Origin: Guyanagaster necrorhizus | Lineage: Eukaryota > Basidiomycota > Agaricomycetes > Agaricales > Physalacriaceae | Length of the DNA: 64,000 nt | NCBI RefSeq assembly: GCF_019112545.1 | Contig: NW_025064881.1 | Location: forward strand, 1,214,591-1,278,590 | Direction of reading: 5' to 3' | Part shown: positions 46,107 to 57,479 of the stretch, one piece after another | Layout of the letters: the number at the start of each line of letters is the position of its first letter | Position numbering within the stretch: the stretch's first letter is position 1 | Notes under the pieces: model-generated | Told to the model about the DNA's origin: nothing | What the model saw: the letters and a program-made list of their open reading frames with translations, nothing else | Databases searched by the model: none | Program-made: the position numbers and the translations under genes

Positions 46107-46467
46107 ATCACAACAAGCTCAGTCAGTCATTGTCTTTTAATACAACAATATTGTCTGATGATACACAATGAACCTTTTGTGTATAGTAGTGATGCCCAAG
46201 GACAATGAGCACAAAGGACACAGCAATGTATAATAAGCAGTAGTATATTTAGTTCAATCTGTATAGTATATAAGACCATCTGCTCTCACTGGTAATCTCC
46301 AGCTTTGAGCTAAAGTTTATTCTTATACCATTTTATCCTAAAGCTGATCTAAGGCCTTATATCACTACAATCAATAATCACATCAGTAAACTCTGACATT
46401 CCACTCAAAGTGCAAAGTGATGTCAGTTTATCACATGTTTATGATCATATGAAGCTTGGATCTAATA
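46107..46467 (+). repeat. Element H 5' LTR, right part
   Basis: Continues the H LTR after G. It contains agctttgagctaa at 46301-46313 and ends tctaata (ctaaca with one transition). The primer site ttagctcaaagct follows at 46469-46481 and is an exact reverse complement of the LTR 13-mer. Confidence 0.88.
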
Positions 46468-46525
46468 ATTAGCTCAAAGCTTCTTCTTTTCTTTTCTTAT
46501 GCACAGCCAGTGTGAAGGAAACTGA

Positions 46526-48025
46526 ATGCCCTCAATCAACATCAATCTATCAGACTCCAACTTTACTCATGAGTTCTTCAAACTCCTCACTTTCATCATT
46601 GGAACTCTTTTAGACTTATTGGTGATCATACAGCTATGCTGTGGATGCCAATCAGTTACTGTCTGGGCTATCAGACACTATCAAGAGTTTCAAAATATCT
46701 GTCAAATTCTATACAATGTAACCTCTAATCTTCCTCTACATAACATCTCTAACTCCTGAAAAACATCCCACCAGCCTCCAACAAGCCCTTTACTCAAAGC
46801 TGAGTCTAGCAGCTTGCATTAAGAGGATGTTTAAGAAGAAAAACATGAATACCTCCTCTGACAATCAAGCAGAGACTGAAACCCTCATCTCACAGGGTTC
46901 TGGAATCTATAGGTCTCATCCTCCATCTCAAACTATGAGGACAAGGACCTCTCCACAGATTTCTTTGAGCAGTCTCCATCCTCTGACCTTTTCTCCACTC
47001 CACAAATCCATGAAATTGCAAACCAAGCCCAGGACTCTCTTGATGCCATTAGAATGGCTCAGGAATCCCAACCTAACTCTTCAGACCCCTCACTGCTCTA
47101 TAGCATCCCAGCACAAAGCCTCACTTTGACTCAGCTCTCTGCTGGAATTAGCAGTGGAATGTAGAGGACATCAGACCAGCAGATTGATGATGCACAAAGA
47201 AGACAAGAAGCCCAGGATGAAATTATCTATCAATATTTCCCTGTATAGGACCTTAATATCCTATTCAATTATAGCACATCAGTATTACAAGAGGAGCAGT
47301 AGGTCAGAACATCCCACTCCTTCAACATTATCAACTTCATCCAGGGAGAGGCTCAGCATGAGGCCAAAGAAGCAGAGTGAGGCCAGCAACAAAGATGACA
47401 ACAGCAAGAGGATGAGGTGGTCTGTCTCAGGAGTGGCTCTTCAGGCTGGTATAAGCTCTGTTCAAAGCTTTCACTCTCTTCCTCTGTATTTCAAGAGCTC
47501 AGCATCAGCAACAAGAACAACCTATGGGCAGATGGACCTTGTGAGGTTCTTACTACTGATAAAGCAAGAAGGAGAAAGGATAATGGGATCTCTCTCTCTG
47601 AGTGAGCCAACTTCTGCCCTGTCAGCTCTGAAACCCTCAAATATTCCTCTCTCTGATACACTCTCAGTGCTGACACTGCTCTCAAGGACAACAAGTCCAT
47701 CCTTGAACACTATGAACTTCAAGTATCTCCCAATGCTCATGTCTCTGCCCACACTCTCTGAGGTTTTCTCAGAAGTAGAGTCACTCAACAATTTCTTGAT
47801 AAGCAGTTCTATGAAAACTTCCACCTCTATAGTGAAAGAGTGGAGGTTGCAAGAACAGCAGGTGGAAATCAGTATGACAGTGAGATTGGAAGCTGTCTCC
47901 AAGCAGAATACACCACTACAACAGCCCCAGCTCCTTCAAGCCCCACTGCTGGGCCTAGTATCCAGCTAGAGCAGCAGGTCACTGGCAACAATCTGACTGT
48001 CCAAGGCCAAGGTGAATATCTTTAA
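46526..48025 (+). pseudogene. Element H: ORF1
   Basis: Starts at the ATG at 46526. The N-terminus carries the conserved helix (FFKLLTFIIGTLLDLLVII) and the RHYQEFQNI segment. The first stretch is open to 46759 and then decayed. The C-terminal part at 47840-48025 (EVARTAGGNQYDSEIGS) ends EYL-stop at 48025, where gag is open in the +1 frame. Homologous to E ORF1; function unknown. Confidence 0.77.
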
Positions 48026-49781
48026 CCAGCCTGTCATCTTCTCTATCACAGATGAGACAGATGAGAAACAATTGGTTGAGAATGACAAAGACAGTGGGAG
48101 TAGTGGGCTACCCTATAATAGTGGGGACATTGCCTATTTTTACTCAGAAGACACAGATAAAGAAGCACTGGAAAAGGAGATACAAAGGAACAGGGAGAAA
48201 GAGTTTGAGAAATGATACTGAGATGGGATAATATTCCTATGGCATGACAATAACTGATTATTGTCCCCTATGGGGGAATTATATATTGCTGAACTATATA
48301 AATGACAGGAGATACTAAGACATACCACCACTGCATATGTGGCAGAAATGTACAATCAATAACACCCAGAAGACTAGCTTGACAAGCTGCTGGCTTATCA
48401 GTTACCACCCAAAGTCTGACCAATGCCTTGATCACCATCCATCACTCTGAAGTGAGCCATGTATACAGCACTCTCTATCCAGAGTCAATATTCATACTCT
48501 ACCCTTTCAGTCTGATCAGCCACAATCCAGCTCTCTCACTCCCATCCACAGCTGACAATCTGATCTACCAACTTCCAAAATCCATAGACCAGCCAAGGAA
48601 GCCAATTACTCAGAGCTTAGCCTCCCCTGGACAAAGTAACTGAGAGTGAAAAGGAACTGGTCTGAGATGACCCCGAGGTAGTCTGATTAGAATTCACTGT
48701 ATATGATAGAGTGATAGTATAAAAAGAAGAAGCACTATAAGAGAGTCTGATCACAGATGACAACTCTCTCCATTCCTTCTTCAGGCCACCTATTGAATGG
48801 TAATGCCTGTCCTTTGACCAGTGGCCCAATCCAATGGGAGCTCTATCTGAAAATGCAGCTGTACTACAGTGCAAGCTAGACTTAATCAGGAAGCCATGAC
48901 CATTCAAGAGCATATCAGATGATATCAACTGCTTCCTCATCAATTGTAAACAGTATTTCAAGGTATATATTGGCTATCTCAGAACCAACATGAACAAGGT
49001 TGCTTTTACAGCCTCATATCTAGAAGACAAGACTAAGACCTGGTGGATTCTTATTTTCCCTAACTTCTGATCAACTACAAGAGCACATTACCAATATCCC
49101 TCATGGCTGGTATTCAAACAAATGCTCAATGACAAATTCATTGATCTAGTGGTACAAGAAGTACACAAACAAAAGATTAAGGAGTACAAGATAGGTGACA
49201 AGGCAGCCACTGACTACTTTGATGAGCTGGAATGACTTGCCAAACTCACCAGTATCTAAGAAAACTTGGTCAATAATGAAAGAATGGTAGAGGCTCTCAA
49301 GAGAGAAGTCCTGTCTTCATACATCATGATGATCTCAGCAATTGGATTTAACATTCTGGTCAGCTATAATAACTGGAAAACCTGAATCATCAAAATATAC
49401 AAAGAACAATAGTGGCAGAAGGCAGAGCAAACAATGCTGTAAGACAACTGGAGATCTAATCAGCTATTTATATTAGCCTCCAAGAGCAGCAGTATGCCCA
49501 AGTCAGAACCCTTGATGGCCAGTATGTCAAACTACAGTGCTCAAAAAATAGAGACCAGCATGACATACACTGAGGCAGGCAAACTTATGGATATAGACCA
49601 TATGAAGAAGGAGAGAAAATACTTCAACTATAGGCAAAAAGGCCACATGACCAAGGATTGCTGAAAGAAGAAGCAGACCCAAGAAGACATTCAAGCACAG
49701 ATTTCCAAGCTCCAGAAAGAAGAAGAAGAGCTAGACACTGATATGAAAGTGAAGGAGGTAAAAGATGGGACCAACCAGTGA
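48012..49781 (+). pseudogene. Element H: gag
   Basis: Begins with VNIFNQPVIFSITDETDEKQ at the ORF1 end, open to 48215 through an acidic region. The capsid-like part lies near 48940-49420 (MNKVAFTASYLEDKTKTWWI). The degenerate knuckle YFNYRQKGHMTKDC near 49620-49660 has lost two cysteines to Tyr. The stop is at 49779-49781. Numerous stops precede the knuckle. Role: particle protein; inactive. Confidence 0.82.
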
Positions 49782-52700
49782 GCAATTCCACTGGATCAGC
49801 CAAAGAACTTCATGATGTGCAAGCAATACCTATCAAACAGACTGATGATATCTCTGTAGTTACTCCTATGCCTAAATTATGCATGCATTCAAATATACCT
49901 ACATCATCTATCTCACACACTAAAGAATCATCTAAGAGAACTCAAATGTCTATGGGCCAAACAGAGGGAGAGACTCCCACCAAATAGCTCAAACTATTTG
50001 ACACTGAGTGGACTTGGAGAGCTATCTGAGAAGCACCAACCAAAGAAGCCACAAAGGTGGTACTCAAGAATTGGATACACAAAACTCAAGCTAAGAAAGT
50101 TATTGATAGGATGATCAAAGGAATGAAGCAGGTAGAGAGATGCTAAGCCTTGGAATGGCTTGACAAACTATGCAGACTCCAAAGATACATCAACTAAACT
50201 AAAACATCAGGGTGAAACCTCATAGTCAAAGCCCAGATTGAGACTCTTACCAACCAAGCAACTCATGCCATAACTATATTGATCAACAGCAGCTGCACTG
50301 GCAGCTCAATCAATCAGACTTTTGTTGATAAGCACCAACTTCTGGTGTAGGCTACAGCTGCCTCTATTTCCATATATAATGCAGATGGGACTAAGAACCA
50401 AACCAGTTTGATTACTGAGTTTATTGAACTCTGACTCACCATTGGAGATCACTCTGAATGAATTAATCTGGCTATCACTGATCTAGAAACCAAAGAAGTG
50501 TTTCTCAGGCACAACTGGTTGATTAGACACAATCCACTGATCAACTGAAAAACCAAGAAAGTAACCTTCATCTGATGCAAGTGTCAGAAGATCTTGTTTG
50601 AGCTCCTGGATAAGGATCCAGAGGATAGATGGGATGAGAAGATAGAAGATGGTGAAATGATCCTCACTATCAATCTATAACAAGCCCTACATATCTGAGC
50701 AGTCCACCATGCTAACAACTTAGCTGCAAAGACAGCCAAAGGAAGAGAGGAGAAGATCTTTGAGGAGATAGTACTCAAATGGGCTCAGGACTATAGAGAC
50801 TTGTTTGAGAAGGAGAGCTTTAACAAACTCCCAGCACTGAAGCCCTGAGACCATGCTATAGAGCTAATCTCCAATGCCAATGTGAATTTAGACTGCAAGA
50901 CCTATTTATCAGGAGCCAACAAACAACAGAAACTTGATAAGTTTCTGAACAAGAATCTTACAAGTGAGAGAATTCAACCATCAAAGTCTTCCATAGCCTT
51001 GCCATTCTTTTTCATCAAAAAGAAGAATGGCAAACTCCAATCAATATAGAATTATTGAAAGCTCAACAAAATGATCATTAAAAACTGATATCTGCTTCTC
51101 TTGATCTCAGAGTTAATGGACAAACTATGAGGGGCCAGATACTATACAAAGCTTAATGTCTGGTGGGGATATAACAACATCTGGATTAAAGAAGACAACA
51201 AGTGGAAAGCCACCTTCTGAACAAATCGAGGACTGTTCAAATCTACTGTCATGTTCTTTGGACTCACCAATTCATCCACAACATTTCAGTGGATGATAAA
51301 TGATATCTTCAAAGATCTCATCACCACTGAAAAGATCACAATTTATCTTAATGATATTTTAATCATGTTTAAGATGAAGGAGGAGCACCAGAGACTTATA
51401 TGACAGGTCTTGGCCTTGATGAGGAAACACAAGCTCTTCCTTAAAGCTGAGAAGTGCAAGTTTGAGGTGCAAGAAACCAAATACCTGAGAGTTATAATCA
51501 GTGAGGGGAGCATTCACATAGATCTGATTAAAGTTGCTGGAGTTATTGAATGGCCAGAGCCAACAAAAAAGAAGGAACTTCAGTCTTTCTTAGGATTCAC
51601 CAACTTTCACTGATAGTTTATCTGAGACTACAGCAAGATTATATGGCCAATAATACAATTAACTGACAATGCACTCTGAATGTGAGGGCTATCACAGCAG
51701 GCAGCATTTGACAACTTGAAATGATGATTGGTAGAGGATATAGTGCTGATAATTCCAGGTCAGAATGGGATGTTTCATGTTGAGGCTGATGCTAGTGAGG
51801 AGGCAATAGAGGCAGTACTCTCACAGGAGCAAGGAGAAAGATGGTGACTGGTAGCCTTTCTATCAAAGGCCTTAACTATGACAGAATGCAACTATGAAAT
51901 ATATGACAAGGAGTTGCTGGCCATCATGCTTACCTTAGAGGAGTGGCATCACTATCTTATCAGGGCAGTTCAGACATTTAAAATCTGGATAGATCATCAA
52001 AACCTCTGATATTTCTGGCAGCCTCAGAAACTCAATTGCTGATAGGCTCAATAGATAACCAAATTAAATCAGTACTCATATACACTGCATCACAAGACTG
52101 GGATGGCAAAAAAAAAGACTGACCTCTTAAGCTGAAGGTCTGATCATGATCAGGGAGAACACAACAATAAGGGAGTGACATTACTGCAGCTGAAGCACTT
52201 TCATGCTATGATAATGCTGATAGAAGAGAAGATTCATGAGCAGATCAAGAGTGCCACCAGAGACCCCAGTAAGTGAGATCAGCACATGATTCTATTGCTG
52301 AATCATGAATGAGGAATGATAAAGAAAGAAGAAATGATCTGTTATAATGGATGGATCTACATCTCATGTGACTAAACTCTATATGGTGAAATTATTGCCA
52401 TATGTTATGATCATGCTATATAAAGACACTCAGGGATAGCAAAGATGAAGAAACTAGTATTATATGAATACTGGTAGCTGAAAATGAGACAAAACATCAA
52501 ATGCTATGTCAAAGGATATGAAATATATTAGCATGGGAAGACCACTACCTATGCAAAAGCAGCCCCTCTCCATTCCAATAAAGTACCACAGTCACTATAG
52601 ACCCATATATCTATCAACATGGTAACCAGGCTTCTCAAGTGCTGAGGCTATAATGCAATCATTGTAATTATCAACAGATTCTCAAAGGTGATTATCTCCA

Positions 52701-53674
52701 TCACCTGCTCAACCAAGTTATCATTGGAAGGATGGACAAAGATCCTTTATGATGAAGTATATGCCAAATATAGGATGCCTCAAATAGTCATCTTCAATTG
52801 GAGACCCCAATTTATCTTCAAATTTCTCAACAACTTGTACCACCTGTTAAATATTAAACAAAATATATCAACAGCCTACCATCCTCAGACAAACAGCCAA
52901 ACAGAGTGGGTTAACCAGGAAGTTGAAAAGTATCTATGACTTTTCATCAATCACTGACAGAACAATTGGGTGGAATGGCTAGTGCTCATGGCTTTTTAAC
53001 ACAATAATCACATCCATTCTGCTACTGGTAAATCTCTGTTCTTCATGAACTATGGATGTCACCCAAACATATCACAAATATTACACACCTATACAACCAC
53101 ACCCACTTCAACTGACTTCATCAATACTATAGTGATAATCCATAATAAGACCCAAATTGCTCTTAAAAAGACAGCATCTATAATGAAGGCACAATACAAT
53201 AAACATTGCTGAACAGCCCACTCTTACAGCCTCAATGATAAGGTATGGCTGGACATGACCAACCTTCATTTATCATGCCCAAAGAAAAAACTTGCCAATA
53301 AATACACTGGCTCTTTTTCTATTCTCACAAAAGTTAGCTTGTCAGCATACTGGCTATGACTACAAGTGCATTAGTGTATTTATAACATCTTCAATGAATC
53401 ATTACTCATACTATACATTGTGCCAGCATTTCCCAATCAAGAACAGCCACCACCACCTCTATCTGACCTGATTGATGATAAAGAACATTATAAAATTGAT
53501 CAAGTTCTCAATCATAAATTATGCAAAGTTAAGGTGCAAGGAGGCAGTATGACAACAACAGTTGATTATCTCATCAGCTGGAAAGAATATAGGCCAGAAT
53601 CTAATCAATAGGTGAATGAAAAATAGATGAATGCTGCAGAAGCAATACAAGACTATGAATTATCCTTAAATTAA
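49778..53674 (+). pseudogene. Element H: pol polyprotein, broken
   Basis: The N-terminal leader is open at 49778-49987. The protease near 50280 reads LINSSCTGSSIN, with both catalytic Asp and Gly changed. RT covers about 50990-51620, with the box at about 51340-51352 reading YLND. RNase H is near 51780-52010 (ADASEEAIEAVLSQEQ). The integrase zinc region is near 52400-52550, the core near 52600-52940, and the C-terminal part near 53230-53300. A chromodomain near 53500-53660 (VDYLISWKEYRPESNQ) ends at the stop at 53672. The active sites of both enzymes are mutated. Confidence 0.87.
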
Positions 53675-53707
53675 GCTATTGGGATGATGGTCTTAAGGAG
53701 AGAGTAA

Positions 53708-54186
53708 TGTTATGATTTTTTACCTTTTCTTTTCTTTTTATCTTTCTTTTCACAAGAATGACCCCTATTTATACTTAGTCAGAGTGCCTAGGCTTAGCAC
53801 TTAAGACTGTGGGATAGGCTTAGTCATTACAACAAGCTCAGTCAGTCATTGTCTTTCAATATAATGACATTACCTGACAATGCACAATAAACCTTTTGTG
53901 TATAGTAGTGACACCCAAAGATAATAGGCACAGAGGATACAGCAACATACAATAGGCAGTAGGATATTTAGTTCAACCTGTATAGTATATAAGATCATCT
54001 GCTCTCACTGGCAATCTCCAGCTTCAAGCTAAAGTTTATTCTTATACTATTCTATCCTTGAGCCAATCTAAGGCCTTATATCACTATAATCAATAATCAC
54101 ATCAGTGAACTCTGACATTCCACTCAAAATGCAAAGTGATGTCAGTTTATCACATGTTTATGATCATGTGAAGCTTGGGTCTAACA
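53708..54186 (+). repeat. Element H 3' LTR
   Basis: 479 bp from tgttatgatttttt to gtctaaca, the same length as the reconstituted 5' LTR, preceded by the purine tract ggagagagta. Confidence 0.9.
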
Positions 54187-54508
54187 TCTTCATCTACTCA
54201 AGTATTGGAAAATTCATAATATCTTTAATAAAACATTATTAATACTATATATCATTCCAGCCTTTCCTAACTAGAAACACCCCATGCCTCTCCCTTCTGA
54301 TTTGATTGATGATGAAAACCAGTATAAAATCAATCAAATATTAAACTACAAACTCTGCAAAGTCAAAGTGAAGGGCAGAGGCATAATGACAACAGTCAAC
54401 TATTTGATCAGCTGGAAGAGCTACAAGTCTGAATCAAACTAATAGGTAAATGAAAAGCATATGAAGGTGACAGATGCTATTCACAACTATGAATTATCCC
54501 TAAAATAA
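54187..54508 (+). pseudogene. Element B: pol part 3 (chromodomain end)
   Basis: The last part of B Pol. It reads LHLLKYWKIHNIFNKTLL (cf. LHLPATWKVHDVFNESLL in E), then a chromodomain with VNYLISWKSYKSESN near 54390-54440 and the end YELSLK-stop at 54506-54508. The decayed stem-loop and purine tract follow to 54541. Confidence 0.87.
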
Positions 54509-54541
54509 GCCATCAGGACAATAGTCTTAAGGCAGAGGTAA

Positions 54542-55010
54542 TGTTACAATTTTTCCTTATTTTTTTTCTCTCCAATGGAATTAATCACTATTTGTGCTTA
54601 GTCAGAGTGCCTAAACCAGCATTTACAACCATGAGATAGGCTTAGTCATTATAACAGTCCAATCAGCTATTGTTTTTTGATGCAACAGTGTTGCCTAATG
54701 ATATACAATGATCCTATTATAGACAGTAGTGACACTCAAGGATAATGAGCATAATTGCTAGCACCAACATAATAAGTAGGAGTATTTATGGAAACACCAC
54801 AACATGTATATAAGTAGGGTAGCTCTCACTAGTATAATCTCAGCTTCAAGCTAAAGTTTATTCATTCTCATTCTACTCTCAAGCTACTCTCTTGTGCCTT
54901 AAAGCACCCAGTCTATATAATACAATAAAGTGAACTCTAGCAGAAGTCTTGAATATAAAGGCATGCTAGTTTATCATGTGTTTTAGATCACATATGGCTT
55001 GAGCCTAACA
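54542..55010 (+). repeat. Element B 3' LTR
   Basis: 469 bp, tgttacaattttt...gcctaaca, pairing with 2910-3378. It is followed by aactt and then by resumed element A sequence. Confidence 0.9.
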
Positions 55011-55310
55011 AACTTCCATAGCTATGCTGTTGGATTGGATTTCTGATATGGTTTTTTGTGTGGGCTGATAGGAGTTTTAGGCAGTTTTTGGAATGTCATA
55101 AAAGAGGAGAATTAGTGAGACATTTCAAATAATTTGCTGTACTATTCTAAAGGCATAACAGTGCTGGACTACTCATGTGATTATAGACTGTCTTCTTTAG
55201 CAAAGATAAATAATGGTGAGCAGTCTGAAGAGTATTTTTATGATTGCAGCTAGAAGCCTAAAGAAGTTGTTGATAAGATCAGAGGTTGAGGTTTTCAGTT
55301 TTCTTTGCTG
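55011..55310 (-). pseudogene. Element A: ORF1 N-terminal part
   Basis: Minus-strand continuation of A beyond B. It carries a decayed version of the family ORF1 start: the leader gaaaactgaaaac near 55290, FFRLLAAIIKILFRLLTII-like hydrophobic coding near 55200-55260, and LHYDIP-like sequence near 55085-55110. The family sequence stops about 55310, before any LTR, and adjoins an integrase fragment of another Gypsy lineage. The 5' LTR of A is therefore missing here. Confidence 0.7.
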
Positions 55311-55575
55311 ATGCCTTATTGTCTATTTTTTTTGTGATCTTAAAGAGACCTCTAAACTTGTCATTCAATTTCTTTATTATTCTGTCTGTCTTCAAATTCT
55401 TCATGTCCAATATAACTAAATCACTTGGCTGATAGTCTTTTGCCAGTGACTTTCTCTTGTTATATTGATTTTTTATTAACTCTACTGTCTTTTTCAATGC
55501 CTGCTCTGCTTTATCATGAATTTTCTTTATATCAGCCATAAAATCTTTCATCCAAGATACTTGGCTGCCTCTTCA
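55311..55575 (-). pseudogene. Fragment L: integrase C-terminal part of another Gypsy lineage
   Basis: Minus-strand open stretch with KKIHDKAEQALKKTVELI, DYQPSDLVILDMKNLK and KKLNDKFRGLFKIT. This is the usual region after the integrase core (cf. KVWLDTTNLHLPRPKQKLADKRTGPFPI in E), but clearly divergent from the main family. It is truncated at both ends and joined directly to A ORF1. Old fragment, no function expected. Confidence 0.7.
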
Positions 55576-55922
55576 TGAGTGTCATGATTTTAATCTCTAA
55601 ATCATGCTTAGCCAAAGCTTAGTTTGAGGCACTGAGACAATAGCTTAGTTGAGATAGCTAAGACTTTTCTATACAGTATTTAAGTCAGTAGTATACAGTG
55701 ATATACTTTAGTCCCAAGCTAAGATCAATACACTAATCAAACTTCTAAACTCTTAATATGACTATCACTTTAGTACCAACACTAGCAGTCATAGTCTATC
55801 AATTTCTATACCATCTTTTTCTTATCATTATTCTATACATTCTCATTCTCTTCCTTCTACTTTATCTTTAGTTAATATCAGACTCTGGCTGTTGCAGTGC
55901 ATTATATTTGTAATTATTTGAT
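55576..55922 (+). other. AT-rich, LTR-like remnant of uncertain identity
   Basis: Contains tgtcatgatttt near 55585 and a cagtatttaagt box near 55677 followed by cccaagctaag, reminiscent of the LTR promoter layout of the neighbouring families. No matching partner, clean end or coding sequence was found. Confidence 0.35.
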
Positions 55923-56390
55923 TGTATCATAATTTTTCTTCTTATTTTATCTTTTTGCTTATCTTATCTTATCAGAGTGCCTATCTTATCTAAGATATTT
56001 ATCAATCATGAGACAATTATCCAACTACAATAGGTAGCTCTTGCTATTATTCTTTGATACATAATAGATATCTCATCAACAGACAATACTCTATTGTCCT
56101 GCTCTTGATGACCAGACAACTATAACACTGTAGTGTAGAAATGCATAACAAGTAGAGGACTATATTTATCTTTTGCAAAAATGCATATAAGTAGGATAGC
56201 TCTTGCTGTAGTACTTCAGCTTTGAGCTAAAGTTTATCTATACTGCTTTTCTCTTCTTAAGCCTATTCTGCAAATAGCCTTGACACACTCAATCAGATTG
56301 CACAATAAAGTGGACTCTAGCATGACTGTATAAACTTGATACAGTGCTAGTTTATCATGTGTCTCAATCACATGTCAAGTAGATCTAATC
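55923..56390 (+). repeat. LTR of the second Gypsy family (J/K type), plus orientation
   Basis: Starts tgtatcataattttt and ends gatctaatc. It shares the order and motifs of the J 3' LTR (59804-60244) and the inverted K LTR: cttatcttatc repeats, tatataagtag box, cagctttgagctaaag, aaagtggactct. The downstream sequence does not show the family primer site, so it may be solo or rearranged. No convincing target duplication is visible. Confidence 0.65.
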
Positions 56391-57035
56391 TCTCTTGATT
56401 GGAAAGAGAAGTTCTATATGTTCAGTGCAAGCATAATCATAATCATGAGAGGTCACTATTATCATCAGTGATGATGATTGAGCTGCTGGCATGACCAGAA
56501 GGGCTTCCAGTCATACATAAGTCTGAGAAGCCTGCTGGCTGGCTTGATTCAGCCAGACTTAGTTGTTCATTATTAGGGCCTTTAATAGAGACCTTGACTA
56601 ATAGTGCTTCTTGGCTATACTCTCTTCAGAGGATATTTCCTCTTTTAGTGCTGATATCTATAGTATCAACCTCTGTATCATTTGTAGAAAGCAGAACTTT
56701 CTGCTGATCAAAGATGCAGATCTCTTTGATCTAGCAGAAAAGATGAACTATGAGTCTAGATGCTCCAAACTCATATCTGCTGATAGTCCTGTAATAGCAG
56801 CAGTAGCAAGAGTGAATCTGGGAGATTTGAGTGTTCTGTTGGTAAGTGTTTCAATGACCTAGTAGCTGATAGTATCAGTCATATACTTTCTACCTGTAAA
56901 TGTAGAAGGTGTAGAGAAAGAGTGGAGTTGTCATAAAGATAAAGATGAAGACTGTAATTGCAAAGTAGAGAGTGGATTCCATATGGTACTTTTAGTGTTA
57001 GCTGAGGGAAAGACAGGTTTAAGCTTCAAGCTAAT
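56391..57035 (-). pseudogene. Element K: 5' internal region with short hydrophobic leader ORF
   Basis: Minus strand, directly after the K LTR and primer site (57022-57034). A 30-codon ORF at 56982-56890 starts at an ATG 39 nt after the primer site and encodes an almost entirely hydrophobic peptide (start MESTLYFAITVFIFIF). Its position matches the hydrophobic N-terminus of ORF1 in the main family, which starts 43 nt after the primer site in E. Downstream sequence is frame-broken (SLEHLDS, SARSKRSASLISRK) and not recognised. The left end adjoins a plus-strand LTR. Confidence 0.5.
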
Positions 57036-57479
57036 TGTTAGACTTAAGCATCATATGAGTGTGATCTCATGATAAACTGACACTGTATCATATTCATACA
57101 ATCACACCAGAGTCCACTTTTAATGTCTGACTCAGTGTGAGATTTAAGATCTTGCATGTGGCTCAAGAATGAGTAGTATAGAATAAACTTTAGCTTGAAG
57201 CTGAGTCTACTATAGTGAGAGCTATGCTACTTATATATGTTTTCAAATAAAATAAATATAGTTCTACTTATTATGTCTGTCTATAGTCTGAAACTAAAGA
57301 GCATGCAGTATATGGGTGAAACAATTAAATACTGCCTGTTATTGAGATATTGGTTGTAAGCTATAGTACAACAGTATGAGTCATTTGGTATGGTTGTGGT
57401 TACTAGTCTGACTGGATAGATAGAAAGTAGACACTCATGATTAAATAATAAGATAAGATTAAACAGAAAAATCATAACA
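57036..57479 (-). repeat. Element K 5' LTR, second Gypsy family
   Basis: 444 bp in minus orientation, plus-strand edges tgttagac and cataaca. Its 13-mer agcttcaagctaa (57190-57202, minus) is an exact reverse complement of the primer site at 57022-57034. It interrupts RT-coding sequence of J (gacaagtcctg at 57480). The other LTR of K is not in view. Confidence 0.8.

Larger units (their letters stand above)
37002..54186 (+). mobile_element. Element H: Ty3/Gypsy chromovirus inserted in B, split by Copia G
   Basis: Two 479-bp LTRs: the 5' LTR in two parts (37002-37119 with 46107-46467) and the 3' LTR at 53708-54186. ORF1, gag and pol follow the 5' LTR. The flanking 5-mers ccttt (36997-37001) and tcttc (54187-54191) differ by two transitions, compatible with an old duplication. 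B integrase reads through when H is removed. The Copia element G sits inside the 5' LTR. All H frames are broken. Confidence 0.88.
2910..55010 (+). mobile_element. Element B: Ty3/Gypsy chromovirus, host of the nested insertions
   Basis: Full-length LTR retrotransposon read on the plus strand. It is bounded by two 469-bp LTRs (2910-3378 and 54542-55010) and flanked by aactc on the left and aactt on the right, a 5-bp duplication with one transition. Its own sequence is in four pieces: 2910-5104, 13112-17888, 36613-37001 and 54187-55010. The gaps are three later insertions: C, D and H. Removing them restores the order ORF1-gag-pol-chromodomain. All frames are broken and CpG is nearly absent, so it is an old inactive copy. 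Confidence 0.9.
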
